Positions 21,298-30,969 of a DNA stretch of 63,422 nucleotides are shown piece after piece (the stretch's first letter is position 1; each line of letters starts with the position of its first letter). The stretch spans positions 1 through 63,422 of the forward strand of contig JAVBJL010000006.1 of assembly GCA_030827005.1 (NCBI GenBank), given 5' to 3'. A program made the position numbers and the translations under genes. The notes under the pieces are model-generated. The model made no database searches, had not been told where the DNA came from, and worked only from the letters and a program-made list of their open reading frames with translations. The DNA comes from Wigglesworthia glossinidia (GTDB taxonomy: Bacteria; Pseudomonadota; Gammaproteobacteria; Enterobacterales; Enterobacteriaceae).

Positions 21298-21298
21298 G

Positions 21299-21727
21299 TT
21301 AATCCTCTATTAAAAATCCCATGGATTTTGCAGTTCCAATAATTGATTGAGATATAGCATTTAAATCTTTACCTGTCATATCAGGTTCTTTTTTTTTAGC
21401 AATTTCTTGGATTTGTTTAAAAGATACAGTACCTATTTTTTTTTCTTTTGAATTACTTGATCCTGATTTAATATTAGTTAATTTTTTTAAAAAAAACGAT
21501 GTTGGAGGAGTTTTCATGACAAATGAAAAAGTTCTATCGTTATATACTGAAATTATTACTGGAATTGGTGTGTCTTGATCAATATGACTTGTTTGATTAT
21601 TAAAAGATTTGCAAAATTTAATTATATTAATTCCTTGCTGGCCTAATGCGGGTCCAATTGGAGGGCTTGGATTCGCAGATCCAGCTTTAATTTGTAATTT
21701 TATATATCCTTTAATATTTTTTTTCAT
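21299..21727 (-). CDS. rplK: 50S ribosomal protein L11
   Basis: L11 is part of the GTPase-associated centre and is needed for RelA stimulation and release-factor action. The 142-residue length equals E. coli. The proline-rich N-terminal motif [20 protein letters not shown] is intact, and the C-terminal RNA-binding domain ends in [14 protein letters not shown]. It is the first gene of the rplKA pair, 47 nt after nusG. Confidence 0.98.
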   Translation of the reverse strand: MKKNIKGYIKLQIKAGSANPSPPIGPALGQQGINIIKFCKSFNNQTSHIDQDTPIPVIISVYNDRTFSFVMKTPPTSFFLKKLTNIKSGSSNSKEKKIGTVSFKQIQEIAKKKEPDMTGKDLNAISQSIIGTAKSMGFLIED

Positions 21728-21774
21728 AAAAAACCCGCGTAATTTTGTTATTTATACTTTGTTAATACAAAAAA

Positions 21775-22320
21775 TTAATTTTTTTCTAATTGACTAAAAT
21801 CTAACTCTACCGGAGTTGCTCGTCCAAAAATTGATACTGATACTTTTAATCTATTTTTTTCGTAATCTACTTCTTCTACTACACCGTTAAAATCTGAAAA
21901 AGGACCATCTTTTACTCTTACTAATTCTCCAGGTTCAAATAAAGTTTTTGGACGTGGTTTGTTACCTATTTTTTGTAGACGTTTTATAATAGATTCAACT
22001 TCTTTATCACTAATTGGAGCGGGCTTATCTGATGTTCCTCCGACAAATCCCATAACTTTTGGAATGCTACGTACCATGTACCAACTGGTATCATTCATAA
22101 CCATCTGTATTAAAACATATCCTGGAAAAAATTTTCTTTCGCTTTTTTTGCGCTGTCCATTTCGAATTTCAATTACTTCTTCCGTTGGAATCATTATATC
22201 TCCAAAAAAATTCTCCATTTTATATAGTTTTATATGTTCTTTTAGAGATTTTGATACTTTAGATTCAAAACCTGAAAATGCTTGAATTACATACCAGCGT
22301 TTTTTTTGCATTTCAGACAT
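21775..22320 (-). CDS. nusG: Transcription termination/antitermination factor NusG
   Basis: NusG binds RNA polymerase and couples it to Rho or to ribosomal protein S10. The 181-residue product equals the E. coli length. It begins [16 protein letters not shown] and contains FPGYVLIQM and the KVMGFVGG region. A C-terminal KOW domain follows ([16 protein letters not shown], with [10 protein letters not shown] near the end). It starts directly after the secE stop. Strong conservation of the NGN and KOW parts suggests both partners are kept. Confidence 0.98.
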   Translation of the reverse strand: MSEMQKKRWYVIQAFSGFESKVSKSLKEHIKLYKMENFFGDIMIPTEEVIEIRNGQRKKSERKFFPGYVLIQMVMNDTSWYMVRSIPKVMGFVGGTSDKPAPISDKEVESIIKRLQKIGNKPRPKTLFEPGELVRVKDGPFSDFNGVVEEVDYEKNRLKVSVSIFGRATPVELDFSQLEKN

Positions 22321-22323
22321 CTT

Positions 22324-22710
22324 TTAGAACCTCAGTCCAGTGATAAAAGATATAATTCGAATCAGCAAGCTATCTAGTCCCCATAGTAAAAGAGACATAA
22401 CGAGAGTGACTAGAGAAACTATTAAAGTAGTTTGTAATGCTTCCTGAAAAGAAGGCCAAATTACTTTTTTCATTTCTTTACACGATATATAAATAAATTT
22501 TACTATTTGTTTCCCTTTTAATGTTATGGTGGATAAAAAAATTGCAAAAAAAACTATTAATGAAATACTGATGGTTTTTATTATTTTATTTTCAACCGGA
22601 AATAATTCGCTAAATAAAAATGCTATTATTAAAACAATTATTGTAATAATCCAAATAATTAAGTCCGTTTTATTTTTGTTATTACGGTTTTTTTGATATC
22701 CGATTTTCAT
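22324..22710 (-). CDS. secE: Preprotein translocase subunit SecE
   Basis: SecE clamps SecY in the inner membrane. The 128-residue protein has three membrane helices like E. coli SecE (127 residues). The conserved amphipathic and third-helix region, SCKEMKKVIWPSFQEALQTT, follows the second helix. It lies between tuf and nusG with only 3 nt to nusG, so the two are cotranscribed. Confidence 0.97.
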   Translation of the reverse strand: MKIGYQKNRNNKNKTDLIIWIITIIVLIIAFLFSELFPVENKIIKTISISLIVFFAIFLSTITLKGKQIVKFIYISCKEMKKVIWPSFQEALQTTLIVSLVTLVMSLLLWGLDSLLIRIISFITGLRF

Positions 22711-22734
22711 TTAAATAAAAACTTGCGAAAAATT

Positions 22735-23919
22735 TTAAGAAATAATTTTTGATACAATTCCTGCTCCAACAGTACGTCCGCCTTCTCGAATCGCAAATCG
22801 TAACCCGTCGTCCATTGCGATTGGGGAAATTAGTTTTACAGATACTTTAACATTGTCTCCGGGCATAACCATTTCCATACCTTTTGGTAGTTCGATACTT
22901 CCAGTAACATCGGTTGTTCGAAAATAAAATTGAGGTTTGTATCCATTAAAAAATGGTGTATGACGCCCGCCTTCTTCTTTTTTCAATACGTATACTTCTG
23001 ATTCAAATTGTGTATGTGGTTTGATTGATCCTGGTTTAGATAAAACTTGCCCTCTTTCTACATCTTCTCGTTTAGTTCCTCTTAGTAAAATACCGACATT
23101 TTCACCTGCTCTACCTTCATCGAGTAATTTACGAAACATTTCTACTCCGGTACATATTGTTTTTACTGTTTTTTTGATTCCAACAATTTCAATTTCTTCT
23201 CCTACTTTTACCGTTCCAGATTCAATTCTTCCCGTTACAACTGTTCCTCTTCCGGATATCGAAAATACGTCTTCTATTGGTAGCAAAAATGGTTGATCGA
23301 TTAATCTTTTTGGTTCTGGGATATAGCTGTCTAGAGCTTCAGATAGGTCTAGTATTTTTTTTGTCCAAATAGAATCGTTTTCTAGTGCTTTTAAGGCAGA
23401 TCCTCTAATTATTGGAATTTCTTCTCCTGGAAAATCATATTGTGATAATAATTCTCTGATTTCTATTTCTACTAGTTCTAATAATTCTTCGTCATCTACC
23501 ATATCACATTTATTCATAAATACAACTATGTATGGAACTCCTACTTGACGTCCAAGCAGTATATGTTCTCGTGTTTGAGGCATGGGTCCGTCTGTTGCTG
23601 CTACTACGAGAATTGCACCGTCCATTTGTGCAGCTCCGGTAATCATGTTTTTTACATAATCAGCATGACCTGGACAGTCTACGTGTGCATAGTGTCTTTT
23701 ATTAGTATCGTATTCTACGTGAGATGTATTAATAGTTATTCCTCGAGCTTTCTCTTCTGGCGCATTATCAATTTGATCAAATGCTCGAGGATTACCTCCA
23801 TATTTTTGAGCTAATATGGTTGTGATTGCAGCGGTTAATGTAGTTTTTCCGTGGTCTACATGCCCGATTGTACCAACATTAATATGCGGTTTAATTCTTT
23901 GAAACTTTTCTTTAGACAT
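22735..23919 (-). CDS. tuf: Elongation factor Tu
   Basis: EF-Tu delivers aminoacyl-tRNA to the ribosome. All GTPase motifs are intact: [22 protein letters not shown] and GSALKAL. The length is 394 residues as in E. coli. By position it is tufB: the four-tRNA cluster lies upstream and secE 24 nt downstream. The window contains no second tuf copy. Confidence 0.99.
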   Translation of the reverse strand: MSKEKFQRIKPHINVGTIGHVDHGKTTLTAAITTILAQKYGGNPRAFDQIDNAPEEKARGITINTSHVEYDTNKRHYAHVDCPGHADYVKNMITGAAQMDGAILVVAATDGPMPQTREHILLGRQVGVPYIVVFMNKCDMVDDEELLELVEIEIRELLSQYDFPGEEIPIIRGSALKALENDSIWTKKILDLSEALDSYIPEPKRLIDQPFLLPIEDVFSISGRGTVVTGRIESGTVKVGEEIEIVGIKKTVKTICTGVEMFRKLLDEGRAGENVGILLRGTKREDVERGQVLSKPGSIKPHTQFESEVYVLKKEEGGRHTPFFNGYKPQFYFRTTDVTGSIELPKGMEMVMPGDNVKVSVKLISPIAMDDGLRFAIREGGRTVGAGIVSKIIS

Positions 23920-24094
23920 TGTAGTTTCCTAGTTAAAGATTATTTTGTATTGTTTTTGGCATATTTAATTTTTTATTTTTAATAAAATATAGAAAATTTT
24001 TTATTTAAATTTTAAACAATTATATTGGCGTATAAAAAATCGAATTTTTTTAGTTTTTAAAAAATATATAAAGAAGCATGTATGTGGTGAATAA

Positions 24095-24168
24095 TGCTGA
24101 CAGGCAGATTTGAACTGCCGACCTCACCCTTACCAAGGGTGTGCTCTACCCTTCTGAGCTATATCAGC
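24095..24168 (-). tRNA. thrT: tRNA-Thr (anticodon GGU)
   Basis: The 74-nt minus-strand sequence begins GCTGATATAGCTCAG and has anticodon stem-loop ACCCTTGGTAAGGGT and a T arm containing GTTCAAATC. The discriminator is A and CCA is not encoded. The D loop has one base more than E. coli thrT. It is the last tRNA of the cluster before tuf, as in E. coli. Confidence 0.96.
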
Positions 24169-24174
24169 TGATTT

Positions 24175-24245
<71 letters not shown>

Positions 24246-24326
24246 TATTTAAAGTCTAGTGTTTAGTTAAAATTAGTAAGACTAGATAATTTTAGTATGA
24301 ATCATATTTTAAAGATTTTTTATATT

Positions 24327-24408
24327 TGGTGGGGGAAGGATTTGAACCTTCGAAGTCTATGACGGCAGATTTACAGTCTGCTCCCTTTAGCCGCTCGGGA
24401 ACCCCACC
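24327..24408 (-). tRNA. tyrU: tRNA-Tyr (anticodon GUA)
   Basis: The 82-nt class II tRNA begins GGTGGGGTTCCCGAGCGG, has GTA in the loop of the CAGACTGTAAATCTG stem, and a long variable arm. T arm: GAAGGTTCAAATCCTTC. CCA is not encoded. An 81-nt AT-rich spacer separates it from glyT. Confidence 0.96.
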
Positions 24409-24418
24409 ATAAAGATGA

Positions 24419-24491
24419 TGCCGGCAAAAGGAGTCGAACCTTCGACCTACTGATTACAAGTCAGTTGCTCTTCCGTCTGAGCTATACCGGC
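24419..24491 (-). tRNA. thrU: tRNA-Thr (anticodon UGU)
   Basis: The 73-nt tRNA begins GCCGGTATAGCTCAG, has anticodon loop ACTTGTAA in a CTGAC... stem, and T arm GAAGGTTCGACTCCTTT. The discriminator A is followed by TCA, not CCA. It is the first gene of the cluster thrU-tyrU-glyT-thrT-tuf, the exact E. coli order. Confidence 0.96.
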
Positions 24492-24515
24492 TACATAAAT
24501 TTATTTTTATCGTAT

Positions 24516-24545
24516 ATTATATAATTGATAAAAATTTTCGATTAA
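24516..24545 (-). promoter_or_regulatory. Candidate promoter of the tRNA-tuf operon
   Basis: On the minus strand TATAAT (24516-24521) lies 24 nt before the tRNA-Thr 5' end. TTAATC (24540-24545) stands 18 nt upstream as a possible -35 box. The -10 box is perfect, the -35 is poor. In sequence this AT-rich such matches are common, so position is the main support. Confidence 0.35.
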
Positions 24546-24687
24546 TTCTAATATATATTAGTAAAAATAGCAATTTTAATTTATCAAAAAATTTTCAATT
24601 TTTTACATAAATTTAGTTAAAATATTTTGATATTAATCATTTAATTTTTGTTATTATTTAAATACTTAATATCTATATTAACTTTAT

Positions 24688-25509
24688 ATGAAAACTAATC
24701 AGGAAACTTATGTATATTTGGCAAAAGTGATTTATAAAAATTTTTTGTCGAAGATTAAAAAATCTCAAATAAAATATGGAAAATATTATGTTTTAGATAA
24801 CTTATCGCCTTATATCGTATCTATTTATGGTAGTGTAGCATCTGGAAAAAGTACAATAGCATGTATTCTAAAAACTTATCTTGCTAATCATGCAAAAAAT
24901 ATTACAATAGAAATTGTTCAAACAGACGTATTTCTATATTGTAATCAAGTATTAAATAAAATGGGATTAATGCAAAAAAAAGGATTTCCGGAATCTTACG
25001 ATATTAGGAAATTATCAAATTTTTTAATAAATTTCAAAAAATATAAAACATCGTGTTTTTTGCTTCCACAATATTCTCATATAGAATATGATATTTTACC
25101 AACAAAAAAGCTAATGTTTAAAACACATATATTAATTCTTGAAGGACTAAATTTTTTATATAACAAGAAAGAAAAAAATTTTTTATTTATTAACGATATT
25201 GATTTGTTGGATTTAATAGATTTTAATATATATATTGATGCAAAAGAAAACTATATTAAAGATTGGTATATTAATCGTTTTCTTAGTTTTCGTAAAAAAT
25301 CAACACTATATCCATGCTCGTATTTTGCACGTTATTTAAATATTTCTGAAGAAAAAGTAATAGAAAAAGCAAATTCAATTTGGAACTACACTAATAGAAA
25401 TAACTTAATAAAGAATATATTACCTTTAAGAAAATATGCAAACCTAATAGTTAAAAAAAATTATAATCATACTACTTCTGTAATTATTCAAAATAAATGT
25501 AACTTTTAA
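24688..25509 (+). CDS. coaA: Pantothenate kinase (type I)
   Basis: CoaA phosphorylates pantothenate, the first step of CoA synthesis. The product has the P-loop GSVASGKST, TDVFLYCNQVL (E. coli TDGFLHPNQVL), GLMQKKGFPESYD and YINRFLSFR. At 273 residues it lacks about 40 N-terminal residues of the E. coli enzyme (316); an in-frame stop just upstream of the ATG excludes a longer form. The Gly of TDGF is Val here. The gene is convergent with birA and divergent from the tRNA cluster, as in E. coli. Confidence 0.94.
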   Translation: MKTNQETYVYLAKVIYKNFLSKIKKSQIKYGKYYVLDNLSPYIVSIYGSVASGKSTIACILKTYLANHAKNITIEIVQTDVFLYCNQVLNKMGLMQKKGFPESYDIRKLSNFLINFKKYKTSCFLLPQYSHIEYDILPTKKLMFKTHILILEGLNFLYNKKEKNFLFINDIDLLDLIDFNIYIDAKENYIKDWYINRFLSFRKKSTLYPCSYFARYLNISEEKVIEKANSIWNYTNRNNLIKNILPLRKYANLIVKKNYNHTTSVIIQNKCNF

Positions 25510-25598
25510 TTTTTAAAAAATATTTAAACTATTTATTATATGAATAAAATTTTTAAAACACTACAGATCATAATAGTTATTTTAAATCGTAAAGTACT

Positions 25599-26387
25599 TT
25601 AATTTTTATTAAATAATATACGATGCCTGTTCTGAATTTTTTTCAAATAACTATTTAAAGAAGAAATTATTTTTACTATTAATAAACTACGATCAATTTT
25701 CATATTACATCGATCAAAATCGGTCCATTTTATATTAATTAGCTTGCTATAATAATCATTCATATTTATATTAATTCCGATTCCAATTATAATATCTATT
25801 TTTTTATTACTACATGTTTCTATTAAAATTCCTGCAATTTTTTTATCTTTGATTAGAATATCGTTTGGAAATTTTATGCGAATTTTTGACATTCCGAAAT
25901 TGATGAGTGTTTTTGTGATAATTTTTCCGATTTTTATACTTAATTCAGAAAAATTTATTAGCGGTTTATGCATACTCCAATAAACTGAAAGACATATATT
26001 CTTTCCAAAAGAAGCAAGCCATTTTTTTCCCCTTTTACCTTTACCGTGTGTTTGGTATTCTGCTATGCATGCATCTCCCGATTTTAGTTTAGATATATTT
26101 TTTACTAAATATTGATTAGTAGAATTAATTATATCGAATATTAGAATTTTATTTTTCGGTAAATTTTTATAAATAAATTTTTTATTTAATAAATGAATCG
26201 GTTCTTTTAAATAACAATATTTATTTTGTTTCATTAACACATTAATCCCGAGTTCATACATAGCATTAAAATATTCATGTATATTGTCAGTATTTAACGT
26301 ATATAACTCGGATAATAAATGTATATTATGTAATTTCGCGTCAGAAATTGTATAAATGATTTTTGATAAAATGTTGTAATCAATCAT
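25599..26387 (-). CDS. birA: Biotin-protein ligase BirA, lacking the C-terminal domain
   Basis: BirA activates biotin with ATP and attaches it to the acetyl-CoA carboxylase carrier protein. The winged-helix N-terminal region (about 1-62) is divergent but still aligned (ELGINVLMKQNKYCYL against E. coli DWGVDVFTVPGKGYSL). The catalytic core has STNQYL, CIAEYQTHGKGKRGKKW and the KFPNDILI motif (E. coli KWPNDLYL). The protein stops at 262 residues; E. coli has 321, so the SH3-like C-terminal domain is lost. Its ATG overlaps the murB stop (ATGA), so the two are coupled. Repressor activity is doubtful. Confidence 0.93.
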   Translation of the reverse strand: MIDYNILSKIIYTISDAKLHNIHLLSELYTLNTDNIHEYFNAMYELGINVLMKQNKYCYLKEPIHLLNKKFIYKNLPKNKILIFDIINSTNQYLVKNISKLKSGDACIAEYQTHGKGKRGKKWLASFGKNICLSVYWSMHKPLINFSELSIKIGKIITKTLINFGMSKIRIKFPNDILIKDKKIAGILIETCSNKKIDIIIGIGININMNDYYSKLINIKWTDFDRCNMKIDRSLLIVKIISSLNSYLKKIQNRHRILFNKN

Positions 26388-27400
26388 GATATTATTTTAG
26401 ACGAGTCAATTTTTTTTGTTTTTGATATCAATTGTACTTCTGATTCTAATAAAATGAAAAATTTTTTTTTAACCTTAAAAAAAATGTAACGTGCTAAATT
26501 TAATATTTCACATCCAGTAGCATATCCAGTATTTATAATAATTGCCGCCTGTTTATCATGTACTGCTGCTGCACCAAGATGATATCCTTTTAATCCACAA
26601 GCATCAATCAGCCAACCCGCTGAAAATTTCACTGTATCATTAGCATGATTAAAATAAGGTGCATTTGGATGTATATTTAATATTTTTTTTGTTTGTCGAT
26701 TAGAAATTATAGGATTTTTAAAAAAACTGCCAGCATTTCCAATATATATTGGATTAGGAATTTTAATCCTTCTAAGAAAATAAATAATTTTATATATCTG
26801 AGTAGGTGTTATTGATTTTTTACGTAAATGGTATAATGTTGAATAATTTAGACAAGCCGTCCATTTTTTATTTAATTTTAGTCCAATTGCAACTATAACA
26901 TAATTATAAAAGCAAGTAGTTTTAAATATACTCGATCGATATCCAAAATTACAATCGTTCACATCTAGTCGAATTTTTTCACCAGTTTCTAATAATAATA
27001 TATCTACGTACTCACATACTTGACAAAATTCCATACCGTATGCACCTATATTTTGAATTGGAGCAGATCCTGCATATCCTGGAATTAATGCTAAATTTTC
27101 GAGTCCAGGAATATTTTTTTTTAAACACATAGTTACAATATCATTCCATATTTCACCGGCACATACATGTATGCTCCATGAAGATATGTTTTCGTTGATT
27201 TTAAAACCTCGAATCCTATTTAATATAACTATTCCTTGATAATATTTTTCTAAAAATAATACGTTACTTCCAGATCCAAGAAATAAAATAGGGTATTGAT
27301 GTGCCAATTTTTGCCAAGTATTTAATAATTCTATTTCAGAAAAAACAGGAATTATTTTTTTTGCAAAAACATTTATAGAAAAAGTGTTAAAAATTTTTAT
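26384..27400 (-). CDS. murB: UDP-N-acetylenolpyruvoylglucosamine reductase, apparent AUA start
   Basis: MurB reduces UDP-GlcNAc-enolpyruvate to UDP-MurNAc with NADPH and FAD in peptidoglycan synthesis. Motifs: GSGSNVLFLE, ENLALIPGYAGSAPIQNIG, FGYRSSIFK, NAGSFFKNP (catalytic Ser) and a C-terminal Glu in LESEVQLI. The first ordinary start codon is a TTG at 27307, which would cut off about 31 residues. The frame is open upstream to a TAG at 27401, and the extension (FNTFSI, LLNTWQKL) matches the E. coli N-terminus WNTFGI and LLNAWQ. GGAG lies 7 nt before an ATA at 27398-27400, giving 338 residues against 342 in E. coli. Overlap with birA is ATGA. The stop is TGA. Confidence 0.88.
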   Translation of the reverse strand: MKIFNTFSINVFAKKIIPVFSEIELLNTWQKLAHQYPILFLGSGSNVLFLEKYYQGIVILNRIRGFKINENISSWSIHVCAGEIWNDIVTMCLKKNIPGLENLALIPGYAGSAPIQNIGAYGMEFCQVCEYVDILLLETGEKIRLDVNDCNFGYRSSIFKTTCFYNYVIVAIGLKLNKKWTACLNYSTLYHLRKKSITPTQIYKIIYFLRRIKIPNPIYIGNAGSFFKNPIISNRQTKKILNIHPNAPYFNHANDTVKFSAGWLIDACGLKGYHLGAAAVHDKQAAIIINTGYATGCEILNLARYIFFKVKKKFFILLESEVQLISKTKKIDSSKIIS

Positions 27401-27407
27401 CTATTTT

Positions 27408-27411
27408 CTCC
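27408..27411 (-). promoter_or_regulatory. Shine-Dalgarno deciding the murB start
   Basis: On the minus strand GGAG stands 7 nt before the ATA codon at 27400. No such element precedes the TTG at 27307. ATT at 27394 would be 13 nt away, which is less favourable. Confidence 0.6.
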
Positions 27412-27713
27412 AAATTAAATTATTTAGTTTATTTAAGTATACAGAATTTATAATTTATATTAAAAATCAAATTCATTTAAAATTCATTTTACGTTAAAGG
27501 TTTAATATTTAATTCATTTTGTATTTGCGTAACATTAATATCATATGATTTTTTGCACATTTAAATTTTAATTAATTTATTTTCTAATAAATATAATTGA
27601 AAATTTATTTTTAAAATTATATTTGATATAAATTTTTTTTGAATTAACTTTGCTATTTTTTTAAATTAATGATGTAATTATGATGTATACCTAATTAAAT
27701 ATAAAATTTATTT
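27412..27713. other. Divergent spacer between murB and purH
   Basis: This AT-rich gap of about 300 nt contains no rRNA, tRNA or open frame that I can see. In E. coli both murB and purH lie next to rRNA operons (rrnB and rrnE), so the gap is where an rRNA operon would have been. Confidence 0.5.
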
Positions 27714-29297
27714 ATGAAATCATCATTACGTGTTATTCGATACGCACTATTAAGTGTTTCGAATAAAACAGGAATTTTATTATTAGCACAAAACTTAATT
27801 AAATATAATATTAAATTACTTGCTACCAGTGGAACTGCAGAATATTTATTAAAAAATGGAATTTCAGTAATTTCGATTTCTAAATACATCGATTATCCGG
27901 AAATAATGAATGGAAAAATCAAAACTCTGCATCCTAAAATACACGGAGGAATTTTAATTAATGATAATGACCAAGAAAATAATACTAATTATAATTTTTT
28001 AAAAATAGATATGGTTGTAATAAATTTTTATCCATTTTCAGATGCAAGCAAAAAAAATTATAAAATTAAAGATATTTTACAATATATCGATATTGGTGGT
28101 ATTGCTCTAGCAAGATCTGCAGCAAAAAATTATGAACGAGTTACTACTGTGGTTGATTATAATCAATACTCAAAAATAATTGAAGAAATACACAAATTTT
28201 CTGGATCAATTAGTATTAAAACTAGATTTTGTTTAGCAGTTATAGCATTTCATTATGTCTACAACTATGATAGAAAGATTTTTCGTTATTTTAATCAAAT
28301 ATATATAAAAAAAGTTAAGCACAAGTCTCCTAAAAAAAATAATTTTCCAAACGTAATCTCGCAACTCTTTTTAAAAAGAGAAGATATGCGATACGGAGAA
28401 AATCAGCATCAAAAATCAGCATTTTATACGGATTTTCAAGTTAATCCAGGTACTATATCGTATGCTAACCAAAAACAAGGCAAAAAATTATCATATAATA
28501 ATATTATTGATGCGGATATAGCAATATCTTGTGTAATGAGTTTTAAAGAAATAGCATGTGTCATTGTAAAACATGCAGTACCATGTAGCGTAGCTATATC
28601 GGATAACATTACTAATGCCTATAATTTAGCATACGCATCAGATCCGTCCTCTTCTTTTGGTGGAATTATTGCTTTTAATAAACCGTTAGATATGCAAACA
28701 GCTACAACAATTATAAAATATCAATTTTCAGAAATCATTATAGCTCCAGTTATAGAAAAAAGCGCACTATCTATATTGCAGTCGCATAAAAATATACGCG
28801 TTCTAGAATGTGGATATTTTTCCAAGAAATCCAATTTAGAATTTAAAAAAGTACATTCCGGATTACTTGTGCAAGATTATGATAATTATAACTTAGAGAA
28901 AAAAAATTTAAACGTCGTAACGTATAAAATTCCCAGTTCATCAGAATTTGCAAACGCCTTATTTTTGTGGAAAATAATTAAATTTGTAAAATCTAACGCT
29001 ATTGTTTACGGTAAAAATCAAAAAACTTTAGGTATTGGATCTGGACAATCTAGCAGAATATTTGCAGCAAAAGTAGCTTACTATAAGTCTCAAGAACAAA
29101 ATTTAGACTTAAATCATTCTATTATGGCTTCAGATGGATTTTTTCCATTCAGGGATAGTATAGATTTTGCCGCTAAAATAGGAGTTTCTTGTATTATCCA
29201 ACCAGGAGGATCAGTACATGATGCAAAAGTTATTGCTGCTGCTAATGAGCATAATATATCAATGATTTTTACTAATATTAGATGTTTTCGTCATTAA
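27714..29297 (+). CDS. purH: Bifunctional AICAR transformylase / IMP cyclohydrolase
   Basis: PurH carries out the last two steps to IMP. The 527-residue product (529 in E. coli) has the N-terminal cyclohydrolase domain (YALLSVSNKTGI, GTAEYLL, KTLHPKIHGGI, IGGIALARSAAKNY). The C-terminal transformylase domain has RYGENQHQ, the catalytic KHAVPCSVA (E. coli KHANPCGVA), SDPSSSFGGIIAFN and GSVHDAKVI. The Gly of PCG is Ser here. purD follows 12 nt later, as in the E. coli purHD operon. Formyl-tetrahydrofolate would come from the GlyA-dependent C1 pool. Confidence 0.97.
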   Translation: MKSSLRVIRYALLSVSNKTGILLLAQNLIKYNIKLLATSGTAEYLLKNGISVISISKYIDYPEIMNGKIKTLHPKIHGGILINDNDQENNTNYNFLKIDMVVINFYPFSDASKKNYKIKDILQYIDIGGIALARSAAKNYERVTTVVDYNQYSKIIEEIHKFSGSISIKTRFCLAVIAFHYVYNYDRKIFRYFNQIYIKKVKHKSPKKNNFPNVISQLFLKREDMRYGENQHQKSAFYTDFQVNPGTISYANQKQGKKLSYNNIIDADIAISCVMSFKEIACVIVKHAVPCSVAISDNITNAYNLAYASDPSSSFGGIIAFNKPLDMQTATTIIKYQFSEIIIAPVIEKSALSILQSHKNIRVLECGYFSKKSNLEFKKVHSGLLVQDYDNYNLEKKNLNVVTYKIPSSSEFANALFLWKIIKFVKSNAIVYGKNQKTLGIGSGQSSRIFAAKVAYYKSQEQNLDLNHSIMASDGFFPFRDSIDFAAKIGVSCIIQPGGSVHDAKVIAAANEHNISMIFTNIRCFRH

Positions 29298-29309
29298 ATT
29301 GGAAATTAT

Positions 29310-30611
29310 ATGAAAATTCTTGTTGTAGGCAGTGGAGGAAGAGAACATGCAATATCTTGGAAAATAGCTCAATCTCCAGAGGTTAAAATAGTATATGTAG
29401 CTCCGGGAAATGGAGGAACATTTTTAGAATCTAAACTAAAAAATATTAACATCTCTCCACTTAGCATTAAAAAACTCATTTCTTTTGCAAAAGAAAAAAA
29501 CATATTATTCACCGTAATAGGACCAGAAGAACCATTGTTGCACGGAATTGTAGATGCTTTTCTTTCTGAAAATTTATTAATATTTGGACCAACTAAATTT
29601 TCTGCACAATTAGAAACTTCTAAAGTTTTTGCTAAAAATTTTTTAAGAAAATACAACATTCCCACTGCACCATATAAAGTATTTTTTAATAAAAATTCTG
29701 CTCTAAATTATATAAAAAATAAAAATTTTCCAATAGTAATTAAACTAAACGGATTAGCTTTTGGCAAAGGTGTAAAAATTGCATATAACTTGATAGAAGC
29801 AGAAAAATTTATTGACGAAATTCTAATTAAAAAGATTTTTGGGTCGTCAGAATTATCTATTGTAATAGAAGATATGCTATATGGAGAAGAAATTAGTTTT
29901 ACGCTAATTATTAATAAAACAAGTATCATGCCTCTTGCAATATCTCAAGATCATAAGCGCGTTAGTAATGGAGATACTGGAGATAATACAGGCGGAATGG
30001 GAGCATATTCTCCAGTTTCAGTTGTGACATATAAAATATATAATCATATTATGCAAAAAATCGTTTATCCTACAGTTTATGGTATGATTAAAGAAAATCT
30101 TATATACACAGGTATCCTATACATAGGAATTTTAATCGACAAAAATTTACAGCCAAATGTGATTGAATTTAATTGTCGATTTGGAGATCCAGAGGCTCAA
30201 ACAATTTTATTTAGAATGAGATCTGACCTATTCTCACATATTTTATCTGCAATTTTAGGGCGTTTAGATAAAGAAGTTCTTGAATTAAATGAATCCTATT
30301 CTATAGGATTAATATTAGCTACTTTAAATTATCCCGCATCATACCCCATAGGATTAACTATATCTGGACTTTCCATTGAAAACATAGAAAAAAATACAAA
30401 AATATTTCATTCTGCAACTAAAATAAATCAAACAAAGGTAATTACAAATGGAGGAAGAGTACTTTGTATCACATGCCTTGGAAAAGCAATCCGAAATTTA
30501 CAAAAAAAAGTTAATTATATTGCGGATTCTATTAATTGGAGCGGAAAGTTTTTCAGAAAAGATATCGGATATCGTGAAAAATATTATTTTACTACAAACA
30601 ATAAAGTATAA
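29310..30611 (+). CDS. purD: Phosphoribosylamine-glycine ligase
   Basis: PurD joins glycine to phosphoribosylamine with ATP, the second purine step. The protein is an ATP-grasp enzyme of 433 residues (429 in E. coli). It has [17 protein letters not shown] at the N-terminus and APGNGGT near residue 30. The grasp domain has [14 protein letters not shown] and [22 protein letters not shown], and [10 protein letters not shown] follows. It follows purH directly and is ended by a strong bidirectional terminator shared with hupA. Confidence 0.97.
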   Translation: MKILVVGSGGREHAISWKIAQSPEVKIVYVAPGNGGTFLESKLKNINISPLSIKKLISFAKEKNILFTVIGPEEPLLHGIVDAFLSENLLIFGPTKFSAQLETSKVFAKNFLRKYNIPTAPYKVFFNKNSALNYIKNKNFPIVIKLNGLAFGKGVKIAYNLIEAEKFIDEILIKKIFGSSELSIVIEDMLYGEEISFTLIINKTSIMPLAISQDHKRVSNGDTGDNTGGMGAYSPVSVVTYKIYNHIMQKIVYPTVYGMIKENLIYTGILYIGILIDKNLQPNVIEFNCRFGDPEAQTILFRMRSDLFSHILSAILGRLDKEVLELNESYSIGLILATLNYPASYPIGLTISGLSIENIEKNTKIFHSATKINQTKVITNGGRVLCITCLGKAIRNLQKKVNYIADSINWSGKFFRKDIGYREKYYFTTNNKV

Positions 30612-30640
30612 ATATTTTATAATGTTATCAAAATAAAAAA

Positions 30641-30680
30641 CGGCTCTCTTTTTTTCGTAAAAGAGCCGCTGATTTTTTTT
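30641..30680. terminator. Bidirectional intrinsic terminator for purHD and hupA
   Basis: CGGCTCT (30641-30647) pairs with AGAGCCG (30662-30668), and adjacent T/A bases extend the stem. On the plus strand a run of nine T's follows after CTGA. On the minus strand the hairpin is followed by TTTTTTATTTT. It lies between the convergent stops of purD and hupA and is one of the clearest terminators in the window. Confidence 0.9.
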
Positions 30681-30696
30681 TGCTATAAAATCATTT

Positions 30697-30969
30697 TTAT
30701 TTTACTGCTTCTTTTAATATTTTGCCAGAAACAAAAGCGGGCACATTAGTAGCTGCGATTTTGATTTCTTTTCCGGTTTGGGGGTTTCTACCAATTCTAG
30801 CACTACGTCGATGAATTTTAAAAGTACCAAAACCAATTAGTTGCACTGCATCTCCTGATTGTAAGGATTTAATAATAGCTTCTAAAGTAGACTCCAGAGC
30901 GGCTTTTGCTTTAATTTTAGACAAATTGGTCTTACTAGCAATAACATCAATTAGCTGTGTTTTATTCAT
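30697..30969 (-). CDS. hupA: DNA-binding protein HU-alpha
   Basis: HU is the main histone-like protein that bends and compacts DNA. The 90-residue product matches E. coli HupA along its length: [24 protein letters not shown], then the DNA-binding arm with [12 protein letters not shown], ending [11 protein letters not shown]. The position between purD and hemE also matches hupA rather than hupB. If hupB is absent elsewhere the protein would act as a homodimer. Confidence 0.98.
   Translation of the reverse strand: MNKTQLIDVIASKTNLSKIKAKAALESTLEAIIKSLQSGDAVQLIGFGTFKIHRRSARIGRNPQTGKEIKIAATNVPAFVSGKILKEAVK

Noticed and set aside
26384..27307. murB starting at TTG 27307
   Set aside because: This cuts off about 31 residues that still match E. 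coli MurB, and no ribosome-binding site precedes it.
27412..27713. rRNA remnant between murB and purH
   Set aside because: I could not recognise any conserved 16S or 23S segment by eye; only the gene order points to a lost operon.
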